Assembly: GCF_021032705.1 (NCBI RefSeq)
Contig: NZ_JAHVXI010000001.1
Span: 868,001 to 932,000, forward strand
DNA length: 64,000 nucleotides
Source of the DNA: Psychroserpens luteolus
Lineage (GTDB): Bacteria; Bacteroidota; Bacteroidia; Flavobacteriales; Flavobacteriaceae
Direction: 5' to 3'
Made by a program: the position numbers and the translations under genes. The notes beneath the pieces were generated by a model. The model worked only from the letters and a program-made list of their open reading frames with translations, was not told where the DNA came from and did no database searches. The first letter of the stretch is position 1. The number at the start of each line of letters is the position of its first letter. Below, piece after piece: positions 51,174 through 60,761 of the stretch.

Positions 51174-54020
51174 TTATATTTTAATGTTGAGCATAAAACC
51201 AACCTCACTTGTAATTGGCATATTAAAGAAGTTTAATCCAAGACTAGATGATGTGTCGTAGAGGTTACGATAAGGAGAGGCACCATCAAACTTGGTCCAT
51301 GTGATAAGATTATTAGCGTACAAACCAAGAGTTAATTCTCTTATAAAAGTAGAACGGTCGTCGTCAAAATCGAAGTTATAAGAGAGGTCGATTGATTTTA
51401 TATTAACATAACTCGCATCTTGAATAGCTGTTTCATCAACGCCTGAAAACCCATAGCGTACAAATCTGTTTTGTGAAATATCATTTTGCGGATTATAAAA
51501 ATCAACAGGAATTGTATTTTGTTGTCCTTGCTGATTGACGCCTGAGAATATAAAGTTGGTAATTGTTCTTTCATTAGCAGACTGTTGAGATCTCCCTAAA
51601 TAATTGAGTACATTTTGAGTGCCATTCCAAACATCTCCTCCTTTTTGGATATCTAAAACAACTTTTAGTTTTAAATCTTTCCATGCAAATGACTGCTTAA
51701 CTCCAAGATTAAAATCAGGAATTGGGTCACCAATAATTTGCGGTTGACTAGCCACTAAGGGAAATCCTTCGTTATCAATGATAATGTTGTTTTGACTATC
51801 TCTAGCATAAGCAGATCCTACAATGGCTCCGGCAGATTCTCCTACAATAAGATTTTTAGACACCGATGAAAATCCGGCAATTGGAACACGTTCTTCGTCA
51901 CTATTTATGCTAGTGACTTTTGCCCTATTAGTGGAAAAAACAAAAGTAGGACTGTAATAAAAATCTTCTGATATTCTAAGTCTTGAATGGAGACTCATTT
52001 CTAATCCTTTGTTTGTTATATCTGCAATGTTCTTTAGTACGTAATTGCTGTTTTCAAAAACTGGAAACACAGAACCTTTAGTTTGCGTATTGAAATAATC
52101 CAGATCAAAATTGAAATAAGTATTACCGATATAAAATCCAAGATCTACACCAAACGCATAGCTTTGTTTTTCCTCTAGATCTAAAGCATCACTCAAAAAC
52201 AAATCGTTGTTGGCCGTGTAGTTTAAACTTTGTGATGGTAATAAGGTCAGGCTGTTATGACTTTGATTGTTGTAAAACAACGATGGGTTATTAACATCGA
52301 AAGACGTTGAAGCATAAATATTGAAATTGCTAAAATTATAAATGTCGAATATCCTTTCGAGATCCGCATTAAATTGTAAAAATGGAAGCGCCAACTTATT
52401 GTTTTGAACAGATGAGATATACGAATTATTACCTATAGTAAACTCAACATCAGAATAGTTTAAGCCATAAGTGAATTTGTTTAGAATCCGCAATGTATTT
52501 CTGTTCAAGCGATTATTAATGGTATTAATTGTTTGCGGGTTTTCAAAGCTAAATGAATTAAAACCAATACCTTCATTGAGGTTATATATTAAGTTTTCAG
52601 CAGAAAAGTCGAGTTTAGAGATGATTTGAATTTCATTTTTACGATCGTGACTTTCATATTCAAAATCGAGTATGGCATTGAAGACGTTCTTTTCAATAGT
52701 TTTATCACTAGAATACCCATCTTCAAATCCAGCTGAATTATTTACCAGCCCGAAATTTTGAGTGTCCTTATTTCTAGTATAACTTAAACTGTTATGAATA
52801 TTAACGGTTTCAGATAGGTCAATTCCATTTTTAAGATAAGCGACAAAGAATTTGTTTTTTTCGGAGTTACGATTATTGTCTAATAACCAATTAGGGTTAT
52901 TGAAGCTTGTATTAAAACGACGTTGCATGCTATTGGCTAAAATGGAATTTTGAGCATTACTAAAACTAGCTGGAGTTGCCCAAGCATTTAATAAAGTGTT
53001 ATTTAAAAACCCATTTACATTGGGTTGATTGTCTCTGTTTTTTCCAAACTTTAGATAAGATTCCCATGACAATTTTTTAGAGTTGCGGTAGCTTTGATTA
53101 AAAGAGATTTTCATAAAATCGCTAACGCTTTTCTCTCTGTTGAAGACATCTTTAAATTGGGTGTTTGTATAGTTAAGTTCGAGAATACTTCCATCTGTAG
53201 ATGCGCTAAACGAAAGGGTGTTATCTGTTTTGTATGTTGTTTGTAATACGGCATTGTCATATAGGTTAGAAGCTATCCCATTGCCATTACCAAGGGCAAC
53301 TAATTGTCCGTTAACATCATAATCATAGATGCTACCATCAAATTCTAGATTATTTAGTTTTGGGCCATAAGAAAATGGATTACCTGTTTCGGCACCTAAA
53401 AAAGCAAGTTCACCATTAAGAGAGGCACCTTGAGCATAAACAGATTGTAACTTAGGCAAGTTCTCGTCTTTAAAAAATTGAGTTCCGAACTTGCTATTGA
53501 ATTTGATTTCAAAATAGATATCCGAATTAAAGTAAGTCAAATCTACTTTGTTGTCCTTTACTTGAATTTCCTTGATACGATCATATTGGTAATTATTGAC
53601 TTTGTTATAAGTTCTGTTAGAAATGTCTAAACTGGGTACGTTAAATTGAGTAAGGTCTTTAGTTTTTATGGCATTCTTGTATGCATCATTTTCAATAGGT
53701 TTTATAGGAATTTGATCAACAAAAAAATCGTTAGAATCTAATCCTAGCATTTTTGACGTGACCCTTACCTCTTTGGTTGTCATAGCGATATACTTAAACA
53801 CTAAAGTTTCTCCAACTTTGCATTTAATACTATAATTACCATCAAAATCGGTTTGAACGCCTCTAGTTGTGCCTTTCACTATAACGCTAACACCTGGAAG
53901 CGGAAGACCATCTACTTCAGAATTTATGGTGCCACTCACAATGCCTTCTTGAGCAAACAAGTTTGCCGAAACAAACATGACCAACCCCATACATAGTTTT
54001 TTAAGTAATTGATTTTTCAT
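51174..54020 (-). CDS. SusC/RagA-like outer-membrane barrel without a plug domain
   Basis: 948 residues. Signal peptide (ANLFAQ), an N-terminal carboxypeptidase-D-like domain (about 25-95: VSGTINSEVDGLPLPGVSVIVKG), then a linker (about 95-170) and SusC-type barrel strands to the C-terminus (GFMLNIKI). The usual LDEVVVVGYG plug is missing between the two parts, whereas the downstream A2M protein carries one. The barrel would be open or need a plug in trans. Confidence 0.82.
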   Translation of the reverse strand: MKNQLLKKLCMGLVMFVSANLFAQEGIVSGTINSEVDGLPLPGVSVIVKGTTRGVQTDFDGNYSIKCKVGETLVFKYIAMTTKEVRVTSKMLGLDSNDFFVDQIPIKPIENDAYKNAIKTKDLTQFNVPSLDISNRTYNKVNNYQYDRIKEIQVKDNKVDLTYFNSDIYFEIKFNSKFGTQFFKDENLPKLQSVYAQGASLNGELAFLGAETGNPFSYGPKLNNLEFDGSIYDYDVNGQLVALGNGNGIASNLYDNAVLQTTYKTDNTLSFSASTDGSILELNYTNTQFKDVFNREKSVSDFMKISFNQSYRNSKKLSWESYLKFGKNRDNQPNVNGFLNNTLLNAWATPASFSNAQNSILANSMQRRFNTSFNNPNWLLDNNRNSEKNKFFVAYLKNGIDLSETVNIHNSLSYTRNKDTQNFGLVNNSAGFEDGYSSDKTIEKNVFNAILDFEYESHDRKNEIQIISKLDFSAENLIYNLNEGIGFNSFSFENPQTINTINNRLNRNTLRILNKFTYGLNYSDVEFTIGNNSYISSVQNNKLALPFLQFNADLERIFDIYNFSNFNIYASTSFDVNNPSLFYNNQSHNSLTLLPSQSLNYTANNDLFLSDALDLEEKQSYAFGVDLGFYIGNTYFNFDLDYFNTQTKGSVFPVFENSNYVLKNIADITNKGLEMSLHSRLRISEDFYYSPTFVFSTNRAKVTSINSDEERVPIAGFSSVSKNLIVGESAGAIVGSAYARDSQNNIIIDNEGFPLVASQPQIIGDPIPDFNLGVKQSFAWKDLKLKVVLDIQKGGDVWNGTQNVLNYLGRSQQSANERTITNFIFSGVNQQGQQNTIPVDFYNPQNDISQNRFVRYGFSGVDETAIQDASYVNIKSIDLSYNFDFDDDRSTFIRELTLGLYANNLITWTKFDGASPYRNLYDTSSSLGLNFFNMPITSEVGFMLNIKI

Positions 54021-54120
54021 AATACTGACGGTTTAATGGTTCAAATCTATTTCAGTATTAGAGATTTAGAAACCAGAAATGAGTGAAAGCTACGTTTCAA
54101 TGAGTGAAGTACTTCAATAA

Positions 54121-54146
54121 AAAATCCCCTTCAAATAGAAGAGGAT
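54121..54146 (-). terminator. terminator of AhpD-like gene
   Basis: ATCC(C)CTTC / GAAG(A)GGAT with one mismatch, AAATA loop, A-rich on the left giving Ts on the - strand. Confidence 0.6.
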
Positions 54147-54188
54147 GTATTATTTTAAAGTTTTTTGTAGGGATTAGACAGTCATAAT

Positions 54189-54791
54189 CTAATATTGAGA
54201 ACCATCATGTTTACCGCTTTCCCAGCCGTGTTTACCTAGGTATTGATCTCCGCTTTCTACAGCGCCTTCTTCAATAGATGTTCCCATGGAGTCATTCCAT
54301 CGGTTGAGGTAACCAAACAGAGATATCACACCAAGCATTTCAACAATTTCACCTTCATCCCAGTGTTCATACAAGCGTTTTTTGATATCAGCGTTTACAG
54401 CATTAGGCACAAGAGAAGCGGCCAAACTAAAATCTAAGGCAGCGCGCTCGGCATCCGAAAACGCAGGATGGGTTCTGTATTCCCAAATATTATCAAGTTG
54501 TTCTTGTTCGGCGCCATAACGTTCTGCGGCACGAATAGCATGAGCTTGGCAATAGCGACAGCCAGTAGAATTACTACTTACCCAAGCAATCATACGCTTT
54601 AAGGCTGAGGTTACGCGACCTTCATTGGCCATAACTGCTTTATTTAAATTGATAAATGCTTTACTAATAGCAGGACGACGTTGCATAGTTAATACCGAAT
54701 TTGGGCAAAACCCAAGGGTCTCGTTAAAAAATTCAGCAAGTTGTTTTGTTTCTAGATCGTGTTCTGCAGATAAAGGTGTAACTAATGGCAT
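54189..54791 (-). CDS. carboxymuconolactone decarboxylase / AhpD-like peroxidase-related protein
   Basis: 200 residues. All-helical AhpD-like protein with the redox motif CRYCQAHAIRAAE (CxxC plus His, about residues 78-90). It is probably an alkylhydroperoxidase-type thiol protein. Divergent from the OsmC gene 58 bp away, consistent with a shared peroxide-defence role. Confidence 0.85.
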   Translation of the reverse strand: MPLVTPLSAEHDLETKQLAEFFNETLGFCPNSVLTMQRRPAISKAFINLNKAVMANEGRVTSALKRMIAWVSSNSTGCRYCQAHAIRAAERYGAEQEQLDNIWEYRTHPAFSDAERAALDFSLAASLVPNAVNADIKKRLYEHWDEGEIVEMLGVISLFGYLNRWNDSMGTSIEEGAVESGDQYLGKHGWESGKHDGSQY

Positions 54792-54849
54792 ATTTTTGTT
54801 TTTTTTAGTGGTATTTTTGAGATAACAATAAACGAAAAATTCTTCAGAT

Positions 54850-55272
54850 ATGTCTCATAAAGTTATCACACATTGGAAAGGAAATTTACAATTTGAATCT
54901 GATAATCCTAATGGTAAATTAGTGACTATGGATACGACGCCAGAACACGGTGGTCACAATTCTGGATTAGGTCCAAAAGCAATGATGCTGTCGTCATTGG
55001 CAGGCTGCTCTGGATTAGATGTTGTTTCTATTCTTAAGAAAATGAAAGTGCCTTTTTCAGATTTTAGAATCGACACCTATGGTGAGCTTACCGATGAACA
55101 TCCAAAATACTATCATACCGTTTCAGTAGAATACCATATGTATGGTAAAGATCTTGATGAAGAGAAGATTAAAAAAGCGGTAGATCTTTCAATAGATAAG
55201 TATTGTGGTGTTATGGAAATGTTCCGAAAATTTGCAGATGTAAAAACATCTATTCATTATCATAACGTATAG
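54850..55272 (+). CDS. OsmC-family peroxiredoxin-like protein
   Basis: 140 residues. OsmC/Ohr fold with its two reactive cysteines in SSLAGCSGLDVV and KYCGVMEM. Reduces organic hydroperoxides. It starts 22 bp before recJ. Confidence 0.88.
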   Translation: MSHKVITHWKGNLQFESDNPNGKLVTMDTTPEHGGHNSGLGPKAMMLSSLAGCSGLDVVSILKKMKVPFSDFRIDTYGELTDEHPKYYHTVSVEYHMYGKDLDEEKIKKAVDLSIDKYCGVMEMFRKFADVKTSIHYHNV

Positions 55273-55294
55273 CGAAAATTTTCTATATTAGTAT

Positions 55295-56983
55295 ATGCGT
55301 TGGACTTTAAAACCAAAACCTAACCCTCAAACGGTAGATACTTTACAAAAAGCATTACAGGTAGATATGTCTATTGCGTCTTTATTAGCACAAAGAGGTA
55401 TAGAGACCTATGAAGATGCCAAAGCATTTTTTCGCCCAAGTTTTGATGATTTGCATGACCCTTTTCTTATGAAAGATATGGATAAGGCTGTAGCACGTAT
55501 CGAAATAGCGTTAGCAGATAATGAAAATATCTTAGTGTATGGTGATTATGATGTTGATGGCACGACTTCGGTTGCGTTAATGTCGTCGTATTTGAAAACT
55601 AAATCAGATCAAATCGCAACCTACATACCAGATCGATATGATGAAGGCTATGGGATTTCTTACAAAGGAATTGACTTTGCTCATGATAATGGGTTTTCGC
55701 TTATCATTGCTTTGGATTGTGGTGTTAAAGCTATTGACAAGATTGATTATGCTTCGGAAAAAGGCATCGATTTTATTATTTGTGATCACCACAGACCAGG
55801 AGATAAATTGCCAAAAGCTATTGCTGTTTTAGATCCTAAACGAGACAACTGCTCGTACCCTTTTAAAGAATTATGTGGCTGCGGTGTTGGGTTTAAACTT
55901 ATTCAAGCATTAGCTTCAAAAGAGGGAAAAACAACAGAAGATCTTGTTGAATATTTAGACCTCGTTGCAACTGCAATTGGAGCTGATATTGTTCCAATTG
56001 TAGATGAAAATCGAGCTTTGGCCTATTTCGGATTGCAAGTGATTAACACACAACCAAGACCAGGAATAAAAGCCATCATAGAACAAGTAAAAAAAGACCA
56101 ACTCACAATTACGGATGTCGTATTTATTGTGGCTCCTAGAATTAATGCTGCCGGACGTATGAAGCATGGAAATTATGCTGTTAGCTTGTTAACAGAAACA
56201 AATGAAACCCTTGCTCAAGAGTATGCTCAAGAGATCAATACCTTTAATCAAGATCGGAGAGAAGCCGACAAACGTATTACAGAAGAAGCGTTGCTTCAAA
56301 TTAAAGAACATAAAGAAGAGGAACGATTTACAACTGTTGTTTATGACCAAACATGGCATAAAGGTGTTATAGGAATTGTTGCTTCTAGACTCACCGAAAC
56401 CTACTACAGACCAACGCTAGTTTTTACCAAAAGTGGTGATAAGTTAGCGGCTTCGGCGCGATCGGTTTCTGGTTTTGATGTGTATAATGCGTTACAGGCT
56501 TGTAGTGAACATATTGAACAATTTGGTGGACATAAATATGCTGCTGGATTAACGCTGAAAGAAGAAAACTATGAAGCGTTTAAGCAAGCGTTTGAAGATG
56601 AGGTCACCAAAACTATTGATAGAAGTCTACTCACTCCAGAAATTAAAATCGATAGACAAATAGAGTTACGTGAGATTACGCCAAAATTCTATCGAATTAT
56701 TAGTCAGTTTGCACCTTTCGGACCAGGAAATATGACCCCTATTTTCATGACCGAAAATTTAAAAGATACTGGTTATGGTAAATGTGTTGGAGACGATGAC
56801 AAGCATTTACGATTAACAGCGACTCAAGACCATAACAAAGTTGTGGGAATTGGATTTAACTTAGGTGACAAAATCACCTTGATTAAAAATCAAAAACCTT
56901 TTAATGCAGTGTATTCTATCGATGAAAACCATTGGCAAGGTCAAGTGAGTTTACAACTGAAATTACGTGATATTAAATCGTAA
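55295..56983 (+). CDS. recJ: single-stranded-DNA-specific exonuclease RecJ
   Basis: 562 residues. DHH-family motifs: YGDYDVDGTTSVALM, DCGVKAID, CDHHRPGD, and the DHHA1 region with RSVSGFDVYNAL and FGGHKYAAGL, followed by an OB-like C-terminal domain. 5'-3' ssDNA exonuclease in recombination and mismatch repair. Confidence 0.95.
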   Translation: MRWTLKPKPNPQTVDTLQKALQVDMSIASLLAQRGIETYEDAKAFFRPSFDDLHDPFLMKDMDKAVARIEIALADNENILVYGDYDVDGTTSVALMSSYLKTKSDQIATYIPDRYDEGYGISYKGIDFAHDNGFSLIIALDCGVKAIDKIDYASEKGIDFIICDHHRPGDKLPKAIAVLDPKRDNCSYPFKELCGCGVGFKLIQALASKEGKTTEDLVEYLDLVATAIGADIVPIVDENRALAYFGLQVINTQPRPGIKAIIEQVKKDQLTITDVVFIVAPRINAAGRMKHGNYAVSLLTETNETLAQEYAQEINTFNQDRREADKRITEEALLQIKEHKEEERFTTVVYDQTWHKGVIGIVASRLTETYYRPTLVFTKSGDKLAASARSVSGFDVYNALQACSEHIEQFGGHKYAAGLTLKEENYEAFKQAFEDEVTKTIDRSLLTPEIKIDRQIELREITPKFYRIISQFAPFGPGNMTPIFMTENLKDTGYGKCVGDDDKHLRLTATQDHNKVVGIGFNLGDKITLIKNQKPFNAVYSIDENHWQGQVSLQLKLRDIKS

Positions 56984-57012
56984 TATAAAACTTGGTTTTG
57001 CGTTACTCCATT

Positions 57013-58116
57013 ATGAAATTAACCATCATCTTTTCTTTTTTACTATTTCTGAAATTTTCAATGGCTCAAAACCTTGTGTTAAACCCTAGTTTCGAATCTC
57101 AAAAAACAGATAAATGTGTTTTTTATATAGGCGGATTTAATAGTAAGGTTTCTAATTGGTCAACACCAAATATGGCATCGACTGATTTTTTTGACAAATG
57201 TAGTAGCAATGCAGGCCTTAAAAATTATAATGGATATCAAAAACCTAAAACGGGTGACGCCTACGCAGGAATGTATTTTTATACAGATAAAAACTATAGA
57301 GAGTATGTTCAAGGTGAGCTATCTGAGACTTTAAAAAAAGGAGAGAAGTATAAGCTTATGTTTTATTTAAGCCTTGCCGATCAATCATCTTATGCATTAA
57401 AAGATATTCAAATTTTAATGACTGAAGAACAGTTAAAACCGTGCTATCACTCAAACAGTTGTGAGAAAGTGATCAAACCATCAAAAGTCACGAAGAAGAA
57501 ATTTAAATTGTATTCTAATACAGAAGGGATTTATTTTTCTAACAAAGAATCTTGGATGGAATATTCATTTGAGTTTATTGCCGAAGGTTATGAAAACTAC
57601 TTTTCAATTGGTAATTTTTATAGAAACTCTAAAACTCTAAAGCAGGAGGTGTTATCGTCTAGCGAGTTTTACTTTTCTTATTATTATATTGATGAAGTTT
57701 CGATAGAGTCGTTAGAAAAAAAAGCATTAAAAAAAGATATTCAGATCTCGGATGAATCAAGTATAAAAACCAATGAAATTTATATCTTCAAAAACGTATT
57801 GTTTGATTTTGATAAGTCTGAATTATTAGAAGCTTCGATAGAAGAATTAAATCAATTATATAAGCATCTGAGCAAAAACTTAGACTTAAGTATCGAAATT
57901 TATGGACACACTGATAATGTTGGTTTAGATAGTAGAAACAAAGAATTATCAAAACAACGTGCCAAAGCTGTCGCAGATTATTTAATTTCGCAAGGTCTAG
58001 ATGAGTCTAAGATACTATCTTTTGGGTTTGGCAGTTCCAAGCCAATTTTAACAAACGATACAGAAGAAGGGCGACAACAAAATAGACGAGTAGAGTTTAA
58101 AATAATTCAAAACTAA
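57013..58116 (+). CDS. OmpA-family outer-membrane/cell-wall protein
   Basis: 367 residues from ATG 57013, which opens a clean signal peptide (MKLTIIFSFLLFLKFSMAQ); an upstream ATG at 56992 would add seven residues before it. Residues 20-240 are an unassigned beta-rich domain (NLVLNPSFES). The C-terminal OmpA domain has the peptidoglycan-binding motif YGHTDNVGLDSRNKELSKQRA. It tethers outer membrane to peptidoglycan. Confidence 0.85.
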   Translation: MKLTIIFSFLLFLKFSMAQNLVLNPSFESQKTDKCVFYIGGFNSKVSNWSTPNMASTDFFDKCSSNAGLKNYNGYQKPKTGDAYAGMYFYTDKNYREYVQGELSETLKKGEKYKLMFYLSLADQSSYALKDIQILMTEEQLKPCYHSNSCEKVIKPSKVTKKKFKLYSNTEGIYFSNKESWMEYSFEFIAEGYENYFSIGNFYRNSKTLKQEVLSSSEFYFSYYYIDEVSIESLEKKALKKDIQISDESSIKTNEIYIFKNVLFDFDKSELLEASIEELNQLYKHLSKNLDLSIEIYGHTDNVGLDSRNKELSKQRAKAVADYLISQGLDESKILSFGFGSSKPILTNDTEEGRQQNRRVEFKIIQN

Positions 58117-58119
58117 CTT

Positions 58120-59397
58120 TTGCCTAAAAACGATCCATACGCAGCATTACGATATAGAGAATTCAACATTTTTTTAATTCTTCGTTTTGCTTTAGTTTTT
58201 GCATGGTCAATGCAATTTGTAGTTATAGAATGGCAAGTCTATGCTTTAACTGAAGATCCATTATCATTAGCAATTATTGGTCTTTGTGAATTTTTACCAG
58301 CTTTTTTTCTTGCACCTTTTGCAGGACATATTGTTGATAAAAAAGAAAAGCGAAACTTATTTACACTATGCATAGCATTATTTTCTTTAATAAGCTTTGG
58401 GCTGTTTTGGCTAACTTCAGATATGATTGAATCGTCATGGGAAACACATACCATTTTATACGGAATTTATGGATTAGTATTTTTTGGTGGTGTATTGAGA
58501 GCTTTTTTTGGTCCCACGATATTTTCACTTATTGCATTGCTGGTTCCTAAGAAAATATATCCTAATGCAGCGACGTGGAGCAGTAGCACATGGAAAGGCG
58601 CTAATGTTTTTGGAGCTTTATGTGGCGGTTTTTTAATTGCTTGGATAGGAGTAAATCATACATTAGGCATCATATTTTTATTAGTAATGATAGCTTTAGT
58701 ATTGGTATTTCAAATCACTAAAAAGCCAATTTTAAATAAAGGAAATAATGAGTCAATCAAAGAAAGCTTAAAGGCTGGACTTAGTTTTGTGTTTAACGAT
58801 AAAGTTATTTTAGGCGCACTAACTTTAGATATGATTGCTGTTTTATTTGGAGGCGCAGTTGCAATTTTTGCTGTATTTGCAAAGGATATTTTAGATGCAG
58901 GACCAAAAGGATTCGGGATATTAAATGCAGCGCTTTCTTCAGGTAGTATTATCACTATGTTAGCGACAACATATATACCTATTACAAAAAATACAGGAAA
59001 GAAATTGCTCGTTTCAGTTTTTGGGTTTGGGTTTTGCATGATTATTTTTGGTGCTTCAAAACTTCTATGGCTGAGTGTTTTAGCCTTATTTTTTTCAGGA
59101 GTTTTTGATGGAGTTTCAATGGTCGTGCGTCAAACCATACTTCAGCTTAAAACACCAGATCACATGAGAGGTCGTGTAGGCGCAGTAAATTCTATGTTTG
59201 TAGGATCTTCTAACGAACTCGGAGCTGTTGAGAGTGGTATAGCCGCTAGGATTTTTGGAGCACCTTTAGCAGTTATGTTGGGAGGAACCGTAACATTAAT
59301 TATCGTTGCTATAATAGGTGTTAAAAATAAACCACTACGTAATCTCGATTTAACAAAAGATATTGAAGCGCATGAAAAGGAAGAAGAACTTATTTAA
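58120..59397 (+). CDS. MFS transporter (TTG start)
   Basis: 425 residues, twelve membrane helices, with the MFS loop motif GHIVDKKEKR between helices 2 and 3 and a second-half FFSGVFDGVSMVVRQT region. The frame opens with TTG at 58120, three bases after the OmpA stop, and encodes a conserved-looking PKNDPYAALRYREF. The first ATG is about 30 residues later, inside helix 1, so TTG is the likely start. Substrate unknown; related to MDR-type exporters. Confidence 0.85.
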   Translation: MPKNDPYAALRYREFNIFLILRFALVFAWSMQFVVIEWQVYALTEDPLSLAIIGLCEFLPAFFLAPFAGHIVDKKEKRNLFTLCIALFSLISFGLFWLTSDMIESSWETHTILYGIYGLVFFGGVLRAFFGPTIFSLIALLVPKKIYPNAATWSSSTWKGANVFGALCGGFLIAWIGVNHTLGIIFLLVMIALVLVFQITKKPILNKGNNESIKESLKAGLSFVFNDKVILGALTLDMIAVLFGGAVAIFAVFAKDILDAGPKGFGILNAALSSGSIITMLATTYIPITKNTGKKLLVSVFGFGFCMIIFGASKLLWLSVLALFFSGVFDGVSMVVRQTILQLKTPDHMRGRVGAVNSMFVGSSNELGAVESGIAARIFGAPLAVMLGGTVTLIIVAIIGVKNKPLRNLDLTKDIEAHEKEEELI

Positions 59398-60166
59398 AGG
59401 TCTTTAGTTCCATATGTTGACCATCAAAAACACCATAAGTATAATAACTAATCCAATCGCCAAGGTTGATATATTTTGATTTCTCATTGAGTTCAATGTC
59501 AAGAGGTAGATGTCTATGCCCAAACACGAAAAAATCACGATGTTTATTTTCTAATTTTCGCTTACAGTATTGAACCAGCCATTCGTTATCCTCACCTAAG
59601 AACTTAGCATCTTCATCGCCAGAGATCATTTTATTCTTTACAGACATATAATGTCCTATACGCATTCCAAAATCTGGATGCAATAAACGTTTAAATAACC
59701 ATTTACAAATAGGGTTTGTAAATACTTTTTTCATGCGTTTGTAACCCTTATCTCCAGGGCCTAAACCGTCACCATGCCCAATAAAAAAATGTTTGTCGTT
59801 AAATACAAATTCTTTGGGTTTGTGAAAAACAGGAATATTAAGTTCTTCTTCAAAATAACCATTCATCCATAGATCGTGATTACCAACAAAGTAATAAATA
59901 GGAATTCCAGAGTCACTAATTTCAGCAAGTTTTCCTAAGGTTCTTGTAAACCCTTTAGGAACCACACGACGGTATTCCATCCAAAAATCAAATAGATCAC
60001 CTAATAAGAAAATTGCAGCGGCATCTTTTTTAACTTCGTCGAGCCAAGCCACGAATTTTTTTTCACGCGGTAAAGACGCTTTCTTGTTGGGAGCACCCAA
60101 ATGGTTATCTGATGAAAAATAAATTTTCTTGCCTTCAGGAATTTTTATGTGCGTTGACTTAGTCAT
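59390..60166 (-). CDS. lpxH: UDP-2,3-diacylglucosamine diphosphatase-like metallophosphoesterase
   Basis: 258 residues from ATG 60166, which overlaps the queD stop; an ATG at 60178 would add four residues. Metal-binding motifs FSSDNHLG, LLGDLFDFW, GNHDLW, HGDG and GHRHLP follow the LpxH pattern. It hydrolyses UDP-2,3-diacylglucosamine to lipid X in lipid A synthesis. The 3' end overlaps the convergent MFS gene by 8 bp. Confidence 0.85.
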   Translation of the reverse strand: MTKSTHIKIPEGKKIYFSSDNHLGAPNKKASLPREKKFVAWLDEVKKDAAAIFLLGDLFDFWMEYRRVVPKGFTRTLGKLAEISDSGIPIYYFVGNHDLWMNGYFEEELNIPVFHKPKEFVFNDKHFFIGHGDGLGPGDKGYKRMKKVFTNPICKWLFKRLLHPDFGMRIGHYMSVKNKMISGDEDAKFLGEDNEWLVQYCKRKLENKHRDFFVFGHRHLPLDIELNEKSKYINLGDWISYYTYGVFDGQHMELKTFK

Positions 60167-60611
60167 TATCAGTAGCATACCACTCGGCGTAAGAGGTTGC
60201 TGTTTCTTGAAGTTTTAAGGAGTGTAATTTTATAGTACTAGGCAAACGTTGTGTGATCTTTTCAGCAAAATCAATAACCATCATCTCACTGGTAGGCTGG
60301 TAATTTACGAGCAATACGTTATGACCACGATCTTTCAGTTCTTTTGCTAATTCGACATGAGGTGTGTTTTTATTAAACACAGTGGCATGGTCAAAAACAT
60401 CTACAATTTCTTCTTTAACAATCTTTTTTAGGTCACCAAAGTCGATAACCATCCCATATTTTACATTGGTATTATCTGAAATAGGTTGCCCTATAACGGT
60501 TACATCCAAGCGGTAACTGTGACCGTGAACATTTTTACACTTTCCATCATAACCATAAAGGGCATGACCAGTTTCAAAAGAAAATTGCTTTGTGATTCGA
60601 ATGTTACTCAT
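60159..60611 (-). CDS. queD: 6-carboxy-5,6,7,8-tetrahydropterin synthase
   Basis: 150 residues. Zinc-binding histidines in FETGHALYG and NVHGHSYRLDV, a catalytic Cys in DGKCKNVHG, and a C-terminal Glu in KLQETATSYAEW. QueD converts dihydroneopterin triphosphate in queuosine/preQ0 synthesis. ATG overlaps the stop of a 32-codon membrane smORF (TAATG), and its own stop overlaps the lpxH start. Confidence 0.92.
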   Translation of the reverse strand: MSNIRITKQFSFETGHALYGYDGKCKNVHGHSYRLDVTVIGQPISDNTNVKYGMVIDFGDLKKIVKEEIVDVFDHATVFNKNTPHVELAKELKDRGHNVLLVNYQPTSEMMVIDFAEKITQRLPSTIKLHSLKLQETATSYAEWYATDND

Positions 60612-60709
60612 TATCGTCTTTTGTTACGGTTATAGAAATAAACAATAACCAAAACTATCCCTAAAATAAGGAATAAACCGTTTCCGCTTACAAATGACAT
60701 GATATCCAT
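60611..60709 (-). CDS. 32-residue membrane smORF upstream of queD
   Basis: ATG 60709 to TAA 60611. It begins MDIMSFVSGNGLF, then a continuous hydrophobic helix (LILGIVLVIVYFYN) and a basic end (NRNKRR). This is a single-span topology with positive-inside charge. The TAATG overlap with queD indicates translational coupling, which supports it being real. Confidence 0.6.
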   Translation of the reverse strand: MDIMSFVSGNGLFLILGIVLVIVYFYNRNKRR

Positions 60710-60761
60710 AGACTATATTTTGAACTATTAAACTAAGTTTAATATGTATTATGCGCCAAAG

